Assembly (NCBI GenBank): GCA_023014335.1
Contig: JAECYW010000005.1
Location: 3,534,001 to 3,598,000, forward strand
Direction: 5' to 3'
DNA: 64,000 nucleotides
Source of the DNA: Galerina marginata
Lineage: Eukaryota > Basidiomycota > Agaricomycetes > Agaricales > Galerinaceae
The translations under genes and the position numbers were made by a program. The stretch's first letter is position 1, and every line of letters starts with the position of its first letter. Below, piece by piece: positions 55,681 to 64,000 of the stretch. Below the pieces are notes generated by a model, which was given only the letters and a program-made list of their open reading frames with translations, was not told where the DNA came from and ran no database searches.

Positions 55681-56258
55681 AATGTAAAATTTTGCAGGTT
55701 TGAGATTCTGACTAAGTCCATTTCGTTAAAGTCCACTATGACCACAAAATGGGTGGAGTCTATGTGGAGTCCACGTGGAGTCCATGTGGAATCCATGTGG
55801 AATCTGCCAAACTGAGTGGAGTCCATATAGACTCCATGTGGAATCTGCCAAAATGAGTGTACTCCACTAGATTCATGTGGACTCCATGTGGACTCCACCT
55901 AATTTCAGGTGGAGTGGTGGACTCCATGTGGAATACCTGGGTGGAGGTAAAGTACAGACGTAGAGATCGAAATGCGGAAATAGGAATTTGATGAAACAAG
56001 GTGAAAAGGAAACAACCTGGCAGAGGAATGAAGAAATGGAAGGAAGATACCTTGGAAATGGGTGGTAGGAAGGGAAAAGTCGGTCATCAAACGAGGGAAA
56101 TGTTTCAGAAATGATCGACGATGTGGCGCATCGTGAACGCGTACGAAAATGGAAAGATATATGAAATAAGAATTTACGAACCATGCGGTTTGATACCGGA
56201 CGTAATATTGGGGTTTTCGGGCGTAGACAGAGGGGAACCCTCACACCTCCCAGGAACT

Positions 56259-58454
56259 TTAAATGTTGACTTCCCAGTCAACCGATCTCGGGGTGTTCCA
56301 GGTAAAACTCTTGATCCTCTTCTTCCGAACGGGGAAACGGCGAGAGTGACGGCGACATAAATCTGATGCTGAGAACGCGGCGTGAATTGAAAATTTGTTG
56401 TGTGAACTCGGCTGGCTTGGATTTGTGAATGAATTGGGACCGTGGCGCACTAAATTCGGGACGACCGGCGTTGCAAATATATTGATGTTCGTGTCGGCGG
56501 CGCGTTCAATCGATTCGCTTCTGGGTTCTTTGGCAGTGTCTAGAATTTCAGGCGTGAACTTGCCCTGATCGTGGGCGCTTAAATCTGCCTTCTGATCATT
56601 CTGATCATTGTACTGAGTCGGTTCAAATTCTGGCACGTTGTGGGTCTCGATCGTGGCAATTACGGCGCCTTCTGTGATCTGGAAGTTGCATGGTACTATT
56701 ATCTGAGCCGAAATGATCGATGGTGCGACGGTAAATTGTTCTTTCTCCTCATAAATGGTGTTTAGATTGGGAGGCTTTGCATTTGGGCTAGAAGAGAGCA
56801 AAGTGGGCTTTAAATCGACGATAGAGAATTTACGGACGGTGGCATTGCTTTCAATTAATTCAATGATCGGATTTTTGCGCCAATTTGGGTCGAGTGCAGA
56901 TGAATAGTCGGATGGGAGGTAACTTGCGGCGTTTACGGTTGAACGGGAATTTCGGCGTGAATTATAACCAACATCTCGAGGGTTTGAAGTTTCTTTTGCG
57001 ACAGTCATTTTTAGATCTTGTAGGAACAGTTTATTGGGGTCGAAATCGATGCGAGAAGCTGAATTCGCAGCCCCAAAGTCCAAGATACTGTTATTTGGCT
57101 GTTTCATACGAGCTGAGGTCGAATTTGTATGCTGAAGGTTGCTTCTAGGTGTATAATTCGGAATAGACTCGCGTTCCGAACCTTCAGTGATATCTCCAGT
57201 GCTGATTTTGTCAAAATTTTTATCCTGTATCGGATTATTGTGGTTGACGAGCCAACCGGCGCTTAAGTTCGATTCGGGCGCTTGTTCCAATTTGGTGCTC
57301 GATGACTTGATATTTGATTGATGCAGATGCGGAAAATTCGAAGCGTTGCGTTGAGATTTTTCTTCGGTTCCTGGTTCCTGTTCTTGAATCTCGTTCATTG
57401 GGCTAATCTCAAGAAAATCCGGTGTAGAGCAAGGGCCATCGGCTTCGTGACTCGATGATATTTCGGCAGATTCATTATTGAATGGAGGGTCTGTTATGCT
57501 CAAAATAAACGACTCGAGCTTAGGTAGCTCATCAAATCCTTGTGCATTCGATAACGCAGAGTGACTCGAGTGGTCTCTCGATGACTCGGGGTTCGGAATA
57601 GGTGTGATTTTTGAAACCAGATTCTTATTTGTGTTGCGATTGTCTGAAGTACGGATATGTTCAAATAATAACTGGCCAACCGCCTCGTCGGGTTGAGCCA
57701 GCGGTGAATGATACGAGGTAATCTCGTTCTGATTATCTTGACGATATGACGAAGAATTGATTTTCTTTACAATTGCCGATGCAACTGAGCTGATATCGAT
57801 ATCAATCGGTCCTGCAATGGGCTGAGACGCTTCGGATTTAATGGACGACGGTAAATCTTGGATTATGGATACGAAGGGCGGAGTATGGTGACAGGATAGC
57901 GAGAACGACGTAGCACGGTAGATTTCTTCGAGGCTGTATGGATCGTCGGTGTAGTGCCTTGGGTTTTCCAGGCGAAGCTGGCAGCGTACTTTGTTTCTGA
58001 GATCACGATGTAGACCACCCATGAAATAAAATTGAATTTCACGGGCTGAAATTCGTCCTTTTTGCTCCAGGTACTTCGAAATCCGTAGGAATGATCGGTA
58101 ATATTCACCGAATGATTGAATGTCCGTAATTGGAGTTAACGACTGCTTCTCCACAATGTTTTCGAGGTCATTCAATGCGTATTTTCGATCACCAATGGCT
58201 CCGGGGTAGTACGAACATATTTCTTTGACAAATTCATCCCAACTGCTGCCTTTTGCCGAATCAAACAGTTCCCAAAGCTCGCGATCGTCTTGAGGTGCGT
58301 ATATTAGGGTCCATTTTATGCAACTTGATACGGATAGGGCACAGGCATCTGCTAGGTGCTTAACTTCCTCAAGAAATGGGACGAGTGATGTCACTTTTCC
58401 GTCAAATCTCGGGGCCTTTGGGTCGCGTTTATATGGCATTACAACGCTCGACAT
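56259..58454 (-). CDS. Gag protein of the LTR retrotransposon (731 aa)
   Basis: One uninterrupted frame from ATG 58454 to a stop 13 bp before the 3' LTR. Residues 1-190 look like a retrotransposon capsid (Gag) domain of Ty3/gypsy type: DPKAPRFDGKVTSLVPFLEE, WDEFVKEICSYYPGA, SFGEYYRSFLRIS, FMGGLHRDLRNKV. The remaining 540 residues are polar and low in complexity. I see neither the CX2CX4HX4C zinc knuckle nor a protease or reverse-transcriptase motif. The open frame and identical LTRs suggest recent activity. The protein would assemble particles in trans with an autonomous relative. Confidence 0.85.
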   Translation of the reverse strand: MSSVVMPYKRDPKAPRFDGKVTSLVPFLEEVKHLADACALSVSSCIKWTLIYAPQDDRELWELFDSAKGSSWDEFVKEICSYYPGAIGDRKYALNDLENIVEKQSLTPITDIQSFGEYYRSFLRISKYLEQKGRISAREIQFYFMGGLHRDLRNKVRCQLRLENPRHYTDDPYSLEEIYRATSFSLSCHHTPPFVSIIQDLPSSIKSEASQPIAGPIDIDISSVASAIVKKINSSSYRQDNQNEITSYHSPLAQPDEAVGQLLFEHIRTSDNRNTNKNLVSKITPIPNPESSRDHSSHSALSNAQGFDELPKLESFILSITDPPFNNESAEISSSHEADGPCSTPDFLEISPMNEIQEQEPGTEEKSQRNASNFPHLHQSNIKSSSTKLEQAPESNLSAGWLVNHNNPIQDKNFDKISTGDITEGSERESIPNYTPRSNLQHTNSTSARMKQPNNSILDFGAANSASRIDFDPNKLFLQDLKMTVAKETSNPRDVGYNSRRNSRSTVNAASYLPSDYSSALDPNWRKNPIIELIESNATVRKFSIVDLKPTLLSSSPNAKPPNLNTIYEEKEQFTVAPSIISAQIIVPCNFQITEGAVIATIETHNVPEFEPTQYNDQNDQKADLSAHDQGKFTPEILDTAKEPRSESIERAADTNINIFATPVVPNLVRHGPNSFTNPSQPSSHNKFSIHAAFSASDLCRRHSRRFPVRKKRIKSFTWNTPRSVDWEVNI

Positions 58455-58760
58455 TTTCGGGAAGATATATGACTAAAACAGTTGCTTTGGTGGGGTTTCG
58501 AGCGGCGACGGCCGCAGGCAATTTAATTGGATTTCTTGATGAATCGGACGATGCAATAATGATGAGAACTTGACAATAATTGGGTTGAGATTGAACCCGA
58601 ATTGAATATGGACTTGATGGGGATTATATTGACCCGAACCTAGGCTTAGAGGCGGTGAATTGGAGACGTGGGCGACGATAATTACGATGGGAAATGTGTC
58701 TGAGGGAACAATGGTGTAAATAATGGAAAATGGATGAATTTCCTCTCGGAAATTGGGTTA

Positions 58761-58783
58761 GAACCCCCTCGCGGTGGGCTCCA
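58761..58783 (-). other. putative primer-binding site
   Basis: Two bases inside the 5' LTR, on the minus strand, TGGAGCCCACCGCGAGGGG begins. It starts with TGG as expected for pairing with a tRNA 3' CCA end, and its complement continues into a T-arm-like GGTTAGAACC. The tRNA species was not determined. Confidence 0.6.
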
Positions 58784-58785
58784 GT

Positions 58786-59371
58786 TGAAGATGCACGAGA
58801 GTGCGTGAGTTCGAAATGCTTCGTGGAAACGAAGCGGGGCGCAAACTCCGTTTGCGTGGTGGTTCGAGGGGATCCTAAGGAAGGTGGGTGATAGTTAGTA
58901 GATAAAATGATAATAAATGAATTTTGACGCGGGAGATGAGAGCGATGCGATAGGGAGCGATCCGAGACGATACCAAACGATGTTTCTGTCGTAGAAACCG
59001 AACCGTAAGGTGCTAACGATGGGGTGAGAAGAACGTCGTATTCAACTAAAGATCTACTACATGAGTTCCAGTATTTAAGGACTACGTAGAGATCGAAATG
59101 CGGAAATAGGAATTTGATGAAACAAGGTGAAAAGGAAACAACCTGGCAGAGGAATGAAGAAATGGAAGGAAGATACCTTGGAAATGGGTGGTAGGAAGGG
59201 AAAAGTCGGTCATCAAACGAGGGAAATGTTTCAGAAATGATCGACGATGTGGCGCATCGTGAACGCGTACGAAAATGGAAAGATATATGAAATAAGAATT
59301 TACGAACCATGCGGTTTGATACCGGACGTAATATTGGGGTTTTCGGGCGTAGACAGAGGGGAACCCTCACA
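58786..59371 (-). repeat. 5' LTR, uninterrupted (586 bp)
   Basis: Intact LTR, identical by eye to the split copy. It contains the empty target site of the hAT-like element at 59084-59091. A long open frame crossing it (from 59370) is a by-product of LTR composition. Confidence 0.92.
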
Positions 59372-60260
59372 GAGGTCGGTGGCGAACAGCACCACCTTGA
59401 ACCGATTTCACCTCAGTTGCCACGGAGACTACCTCGGCTGTGCTCCTCCCCCACCCACAGTCCCGCCTCCATCGTCGCCGCCCTCGTTGTCCCCATCCGA
59501 GGCCCACCAATCCTCGCCTCGTCATTCCGGAATGCATCCACGCCCACGCCCACCTTGGGCACCATGTCCTGCTCCGGGGTCAAACGGGCCGTTCAGCCTC
59601 AACCTTGCCCGACCCGCACGGGCGTGGGCTATGTGCCACTGTGGACCAGTAGACGGAAACCATGACAACAAAGAGAGGAGAAAGTTAGGTAGCTTGCTCG
59701 GAGCGTAGTTCACGGTTCGCGAGATCCTGTTGTCCGCTGGTGGAAGACGGTAGCGCTGCTGATGCCCTGTGGTCGCCTAAGCGATTGTGCCCGTGGTTAG
59801 GGCATGCAACGGGCAGGGCCGGCGGAGACGTCTCTGGCGCCGGAGGGCGAGGAGAAGGGCTAGCGCGAACCTGGGGACTGCCGCCGCCGTTGTGGAGGAG
59901 CGTCGATATGGAAGAGTCAAGCTGTTGTTGGGGGTTGAAATTTGAAACGTTGAAGCTTCGAAGCGCAGCTTAGGGAGGCCGAACTGCATACGGCGCTAGA
60001 TGGAGTTTGTTCAGGAAGATGTTGGTGGCGCAGTTGGATAGAGTCAACAAGGAGGAAGGACGTTTACTCGGCCTAGAGCGATGGCGAGGACGTCCAGCGG
60101 GCCCTCGGACGGCACTCAAGCTGAGAGAGCCAGAAATGTTTCATGATGGCGGCAGTTGGACACGGTAGATGGTGGTGAGTAAGAATGAATGAGTTCTCGT
60201 TGTGCGTTATCTCACCGTCGTCTTCGCTTTTCGGGTTATAACAGCAGAGGACTCGGAGCA
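59372..60260 (-). pseudogene. membrane-protein family relic T5 (upstream half)
   Basis: Together with the bases ending at 54122 it restores the T hallmark (TTACGAGGAGG joined to TCGGTGGCGAACAGCACC, compare 48602 and 30345). The rest shows first-exon remnants (CNSLTLPYRRSSTTAAAV region near 59900, FWLSQLECRPRARW near 60120). Frames are broken. Confidence 0.5.
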
Positions 60261-60430
60261 TCCTGGGGCTTCCTCGACGCCAGAGCCAAGATAGAAAGAC
60301 CCCATACGCCGACGAGCCCGTTCACGAGACCCAGTCGCAGTAACGTTACAAAAAGCGGAATTCAAGCAGTCATTCACAGTGCTCCTCAACGAGAGAAAAA
60401 GAAGGATTTGGTTTGAAAATTCTGACACAA

Positions 60431-62050
60431 GTCACGTGCAGTCAATTGCCAGTGAGGATTTGAGATGGCGCAGTCTGGTTTGCAGCCGTTTGCTTCTTCC
60501 TCAGTCAACTTCGCCCCCGACGCATACCGAAAACGACAGTCTGCCGCAATACTAGAGCCCGTAGCCTGACATAGACGAGATACAGGTACTCTCAAGTGGA
60601 CCGTCTACCGTTTCTATCGACTGAGAGTCTCCCTTTCGCTTCTATGGACGATGGTGTTGGACAGAGTGAGTATTGTGCCAGGCTTCCAATCGTCAATGCA
60701 CCGCGACTCTTCCACTGTCTTTGTATTTTGAGGTAATCCGCACATTGCTCAGATCTCGCTCGGGCAGTATATCCTATCATCCTTTTGCTGAATTCGCCAA
60801 GATAAAGGGAGTGGTTGGGGAGTGGCTCAGATCATTGAGATTTACGGTATTTCAACAAACCCGTCCACCGGATCTTCAGCGTCTTATCCCTCTAGCCCTG
60901 CTCTGGCCACAATCCTACAGTTTCCCATGGCTTACCTTCTGCAATCGGTTAGTGTCTTTGCTCCCCCACAATTCTTCTTCTCGAGATTCAAGAAGGCTCG
61001 TGTCCGCCTCGCCGCGCAGGGATTGTAGTACGAGTTGGGTCAATCGCCGATTCTTTGGGACCTGCAGTTACGCCCAACTCTCGTAAAGTACAGCTCTTCG
61101 ATCTTCCTGCGCGGCTGTGGTCCTCGATATCTGATCAGTGGTCATGAAGCCCAAACCTCATGCTACGTCTTATTGGCTGCGTCTTATCCGCAGAATCACG
61201 AGCTTTCGTCAACTCCAATCTCCTCCCACTCAATCGGTCTCATACTCGATGCACAGATTGAATAACGTCCTTTCTCGTTCTATTCCTCATTTGTTCTATC
61301 CCTCCTCGAGCATGCTCGATTCTCGAACGACTGATTCCGTTATCCTGTCTGGCTGAGTTTCGATGGTGGCATACTCAGATCTTGGAGTTGGAGCCCCCAC
61401 TTTCAAAGGCTCCAACCATATTCTGACCATGTGCCACTAAGCATCTATGAAACCTAGCCAAAAATCGACTGAAATTGCCTCACCTCCAAAAACCGTCAAG
61501 CTTCCAAAATTCTTCGTATGAGCAAATTAACGCGGTGGTGCGGTGCGTTCCTCGTATATTCCTCTACCCTGCTTTCGAGTTGGCAGCTTGTAACGTCCTT
61601 CCTGGCTGGATCTCGCTGATGCATACTCAGAAATAGCAGCCGGAGCCGTGTATATATTTACAGGAGCAACCGTTCTATTTTGGTGATGTGTCGCTGCTCA
61701 ACGGACCCAGCCAAAGTTCGAATCGAACGTGCCTCGTATTTCGGATTTTCTCTATCTTCACTCCTGATATCCAAAACAACCCTCTGGCTCCCAGCACCAG
61801 TTCAAAGCTTCATCTTATTTCATCTGTTGGTACTGGCTGGGATACCACGCTAGCTCTGCGTGTTCTGCAACGCCTAGACTTTGCGCAGACCTCGTGGTGT
61901 CCGTCATGGCTAGATTTCCAGGTCGAAATTCTCCGATGTAGTTGCGGAGCCATGAACTTCAAGTATACAGGCTTCCGTCCTGTTCTGATGTTTTACTCGG
62001 CGTCGGTAAATCTAGTCATAACTTCAACTTGATGCAGGAGCTCCATTACA
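60431..62050 (+). repeat. R-family intergenic repeat, copy 8
   Basis: Starts at GTCACGTG (60431-60438). Outer arms GCCGCGCAG (61011-61019) and CTGCGCGGC (61107-61115) are perfect; inner arms GAGTTGGGT (61032-61040) and GCCCAACTC (61072-61080) pair with one wobble. Modules lie at about 61351, 61604 and 61908. In module i an inner stem GTTGGAGCC/GGCTCCAAC is perfect over nine pairs. No coding sequence. Confidence 0.78.
61011..61115 (+). other. outer/inner hairpin of R copy 8
   Basis: 105 nt; two nested 9-bp stems as in 46333-46446, with a different loop and spacer sequence. Confidence 0.6.
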
Positions 62051-63227
62051 TCTCTGCCTTCAGCTTTTGGTCTGTTAAGGGTGCCCATAGCTACCTAATA
62101 TTTGTATGTTGCATATATTTCCTGTGGGCTTGCCTGCTCATTGTCGCTTACCTTAGTCTCAAATTTTGTTGAAGCTTACCTGCTTGTATACTCAGATGGT
62201 CTTGTTCCAAATCTGATTGTTATGATAATAGCCACCTTCCAAAAAGATCAACTCGAGCATTTGCATTGATCCTATATTACTCTGGCATCACTTCCCATCA
62301 CTCCCCACTCAGCGTTGTTCGCATCACGTGGACTCCACAGTTTACTCAGGTCTTACCCGCACTGCGATGACTTAACTCTCGTAACCCTGAACAGGATTTG
62401 GTACATGGGAACCAATAACTTATAAGCGCCCGACTTGGATAGGATTCTTGGGTCGGGTAGGATATTGTAAGGGAAGCGCGGGACTACGTGGTAAAAGCCA
62501 ATGTCTATAATACTTCGGGAGGTTGTGTATAAGTTGAGGGGGTGATTTTGAGCCGCATGTAAATGCTCGAGGATGGAAGGGATGTGCTGCAGGGTGAACC
62601 AGCGTTGTCAGTTTTTGGACAAGTACATATGTCCCAAACAAGATTTGTGGCTGTGTCGGCTGGGTTCGCGCCGATTAAGCGCTCGTGAGGTTAAACATCA
62701 CATTCCTCTTTTAAGACAATTTAGAGGTGTTGATTCTGAAACTTTGTGAAACAAAACAGGTTATCAAGTTGATCCACATTCACACGACACTAAAATATAA
62801 CCAATGAAACGATCGCGAATCCCATAATATCACAGCAATCAATCAACACTAGGTGGTAACTGTGAGATCGTGCCTGTGGACCGACAGGCGACACCGAGGC
62901 GTGCCGAGTAACAATCGGAATAAATTACCGTCGACTAAAAACATAGCTAATAATCTGAAGCATGATTGAATCATTTATCGGCTGCTCACTAAAATCTTAC
63001 CAGATGTTTGAATCAAACATAGTGACCGAGCAGTCAAAAAAAATATCTTGCTAACAGTTTGAATGAGAGGTAGTCTTGAAGATACCAAATATATCATATC
63101 ACTAAGTATATTTGGGAGTACACCACATTGTGTGCAATACCCACACTGTTGCACAGCCTGAAATTCACAGAAGACGACGGACGTTATATGCACGTCCAGC
63201 CCACACCTCACTTGATTCGTCGCCGCG
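62051..63227. other. spacer upstream of the right-edge membrane-protein gene
   Basis: No supported gene. It contains the end of the R unit and then AT-rich sequence. The promoter of the gene at 63228 should lie in its last few hundred bases. Confidence 0.4.
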
Positions 63228-64000
63228 ATGTTGCTCATCGTAATCACCCTCTACCTGTTCAAAGGTTTCTTCATCGCAGACGGTTCTCCCGTCTCCTCCG
63301 TCTTACCCCGACAAACCAGTACCGACCTTGGTGCTCCTCAGGACTGCATTTGCCCAGACACCCGCTCGCGATGGGACATTGTCTGGAGCTGTCTAGCAAC
63401 AATATTTGTGTGTACCTGGGTATCGGTTCACCCAAACATCCCAGCCCTGGGGGCATCGTGGTGGAAGAAATCATCTCGGCGGTTGGAGTTGATGTTCTGG
63501 TCCATTATTGCACCAGAACCTATGATATGGTGGGCGGCAAATCAGTGGGCAGCAGCCCGAACATTAGCCAGAAAATACAAGGGTGGGTATGATTGCAATA
63601 TTTCATGTCCTGTCGTTCTGATAGGTTTATGCCCAGAGTACGGATGGACAATGAGTCACGGTTATTTTATTCAGATGGGAGGTTTCATGTTGTATGACAA
63701 CAACAAGCCCATTGGGGTACTCGACCCCGATGAACTAGACAGACTCATCGAGGATGGAAGAATAGTGATGCCACGAACTACAGAGCAGGAAATTCAAGAC
63801 CGAAGTAAAAGTGACGGCCTGTCGAAGGCACTTATTGTCATCCAAACATCATGGTTTATTGGCCAAGGTATCGCGCGGAGGGCCCAGGGCCTAATTACCA
63901 CTGAGCTGGAGCTCGCAACACTCGCGTTTGCTGCCGTCAATGGCGTTATGTACATGTTTTGGTGGTTCAAACCCCTCGATGTTCAGACCACTGTCCGGGT
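63228..64000 (+). CDS. multi-pass membrane protein, agaricomycete family (partial at right edge)
   Basis: Exon 63228-63582, a 54-bp intron (GTGGGT..CCCAG), and exon 63637 to the edge; phases fit. An N-terminal hydrophobic leader (MLLIVITLYLFKGFFIADGS) is probably a signal peptide. Hydrophobic helices follow at about residues 50-72 (IVWSCLATIFVCTWVSVHPN), 85-105 (LMFWSIIAPEPMIWWAANQW) and again near 185-240 (ALIVIQTSWFIG; ELATLAFAAVNGVMYMFWWF). Motifs GWTMSHGYFIQMGGFMLY and FKPLDVQ mark a family very common in agaricomycete genomes, usually longer, with no established function. No stop or frameshift is seen, so the gene may be functional. Confidence 0.85.
   Translation, partial: MLLIVITLYLFKGFFIADGSPVSSVLPRQTSTDLGAPQDCICPDTRSRWDIVWSCLATIFVCTWVSVHPNIPALGASWWKKSSRRLELMFWSIIAPEPMIWWAANQWAAARTLARKYKGGYDCNISCPVVLIGLCPEYGWTMSHGYFIQMGGFMLYDNNKPIGVLDPDELDRLIEDGRIVMPRTTEQEIQDRSKSDGLSKALIVIQTSWFIGQGIARRAQGLITTELELATLAFAAVNGVMYMFWWFKPLDVQTTVR

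Larger units (their letters stand above)
54429..55957. mobile_element. 1.53-kb non-autonomous element with 8-bp target duplication (hAT-like)
   Basis: Flanked by ACGTAGAG at 54421-54428 and 55958-55965; the undisturbed LTR has this 8-mer once (59084-59091), proving the boundaries. Inverted ends: CTTTACCTTCACCCAGG near 54434 and CTTTACCTCCACCCAGG read from the right end. Both sub-terminal regions are packed with GGAGTCCATGTGGA-type repeats. No transposase is encoded. An 8-bp duplication with sub-terminal repeats fits the hAT superfamily. Confidence 0.88.
54123..56245 (-). repeat. 3' LTR with nested insertion
   Basis: LTR sequence 54123-54428 and 55958-56245 (including the duplicated 8 bp), interrupted by a 1529-bp element. 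Removing the insertion restores the 586-bp length of the other LTR, with the empty site visible at 59084-59091. Confidence 0.93.
54123..59371 (-). mobile_element. Gag-only LTR retrotransposon, minus orientation
   Basis: Two 586-bp LTRs: 58786-59371 (5' LTR on the minus strand) and 54123-56245 (3' LTR, enlarged by a later insertion). Apart from that insertion they are identical by eye. LTR ends are TGTGAGGG...CATCTTCA, with a 4-bp target duplication GAGG (54119-54122 and 59372-59375). The 2540-bp interior holds a putative primer-binding site beside the 5' LTR, one Gag ORF and a short purine tract (GGGAGG) beside the 3' LTR. No protease, reverse transcriptase or integrase is present, so it needs an autonomous partner. 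It is inserted exactly in the hallmark exon of relic T5. Confidence 0.93.

Noticed and set aside
58624..59370. 248-residue minus-strand open frame beginning in the 5' LTR
   Set aside because: It spans the LTR and the leader, its first part recurs in the other LTR, and it lacks any domain. A by-product of LTR composition.
14786..62050. R repeat as an LTR or DNA transposon
   Set aside because: All full copies share one orientation, position and flank relative to the relics, and no target duplications or terminal repeats were found. Segmental tandem duplication explains them better.

Overview
The window looks like a repeat-rich accessory region of an agaricomycete (mushroom-forming basidiomycete) genome. 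Introns are mostly 42-62 bp with GT..AG ends. The gene set is characteristic of the group: a KDZ transposase with its CxC2 cysteine cluster, a TPR-CHAT protein, an F-box protein, and single-pass membrane proteins ending in PPxY motifs. No database could be searched. Family names come from recognised motifs, and all splice models were worked out by hand from reading frame and splice consensus.

Left block (1-7.3 kb): the N-terminal part of a KDZ transposase runs off the left edge on the minus strand. Beside it are three multi-exon genes of nuclear or DNA-binding character (569, 610 and 411 aa) that may travel with it. At 7.3-8.0 kb lie a degenerate near-tandem repeat and a sharp palindrome. An F-box gene sits at 10.4-12.2 kb.

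Middle and right (8-62 kb): a decayed head-to-tail array. One intergenic repeat, called R here, recurs with copies starting at about 8.04, 14.79, 19.20, 23.79, 31.28, 36.84, 45.62, 50.54 and 60.43 kb, all in the same orientation. The copies from 14.79 kb onward begin at a conserved GTCACGTG (E-box). Most copies carry a series of roughly 100-nt inverted-repeat modules whose arms show compensatory and G-T wobble changes. Left of each R lies a minus-strand gene relic: either a PDR-type ABC transporter fragment (P: 13.4-14.1, 17.5-18.4, 22.1-22.6 and 53.2-53.6 kb) or a fragment of an unidentified membrane-protein family (T: 29.4-31, 35.4-36.7, 44.2-45.5, 47.9-49.4, and 53.9-60.3 kb where it is split by a retrotransposon). 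Once later insertions are subtracted, several unit spacings fall near 4.1-4.7 kb.

Apparently intact genes are set into the array: two paralogous single-pass membrane proteins (16.8 and 21.5 kb), a tandemly duplicated two-ORF pair (24.3-27.4 kb), a larger PPxY-tailed membrane protein (33.2 kb), and a 1212-residue C2-like/TPR/CHAT protein (39.0-42.9 kb). A further multi-pass membrane protein runs off the right edge (63.2 kb).

Mobile elements are unusually well preserved. A 1.19-kb LTR element encodes only a zinc-knuckle mini-Gag. A 5.2-kb LTR element is Gag-only with apparently identical LTRs, and one of those LTRs carries a 1.5-kb element with an 8-bp duplication that itself contains a TA-flanked MITE inside a tRNA-like sequence. 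A TIR element encloses a 173-bp CACTG-type MITE. There are also two related solo-LTR-like segments.
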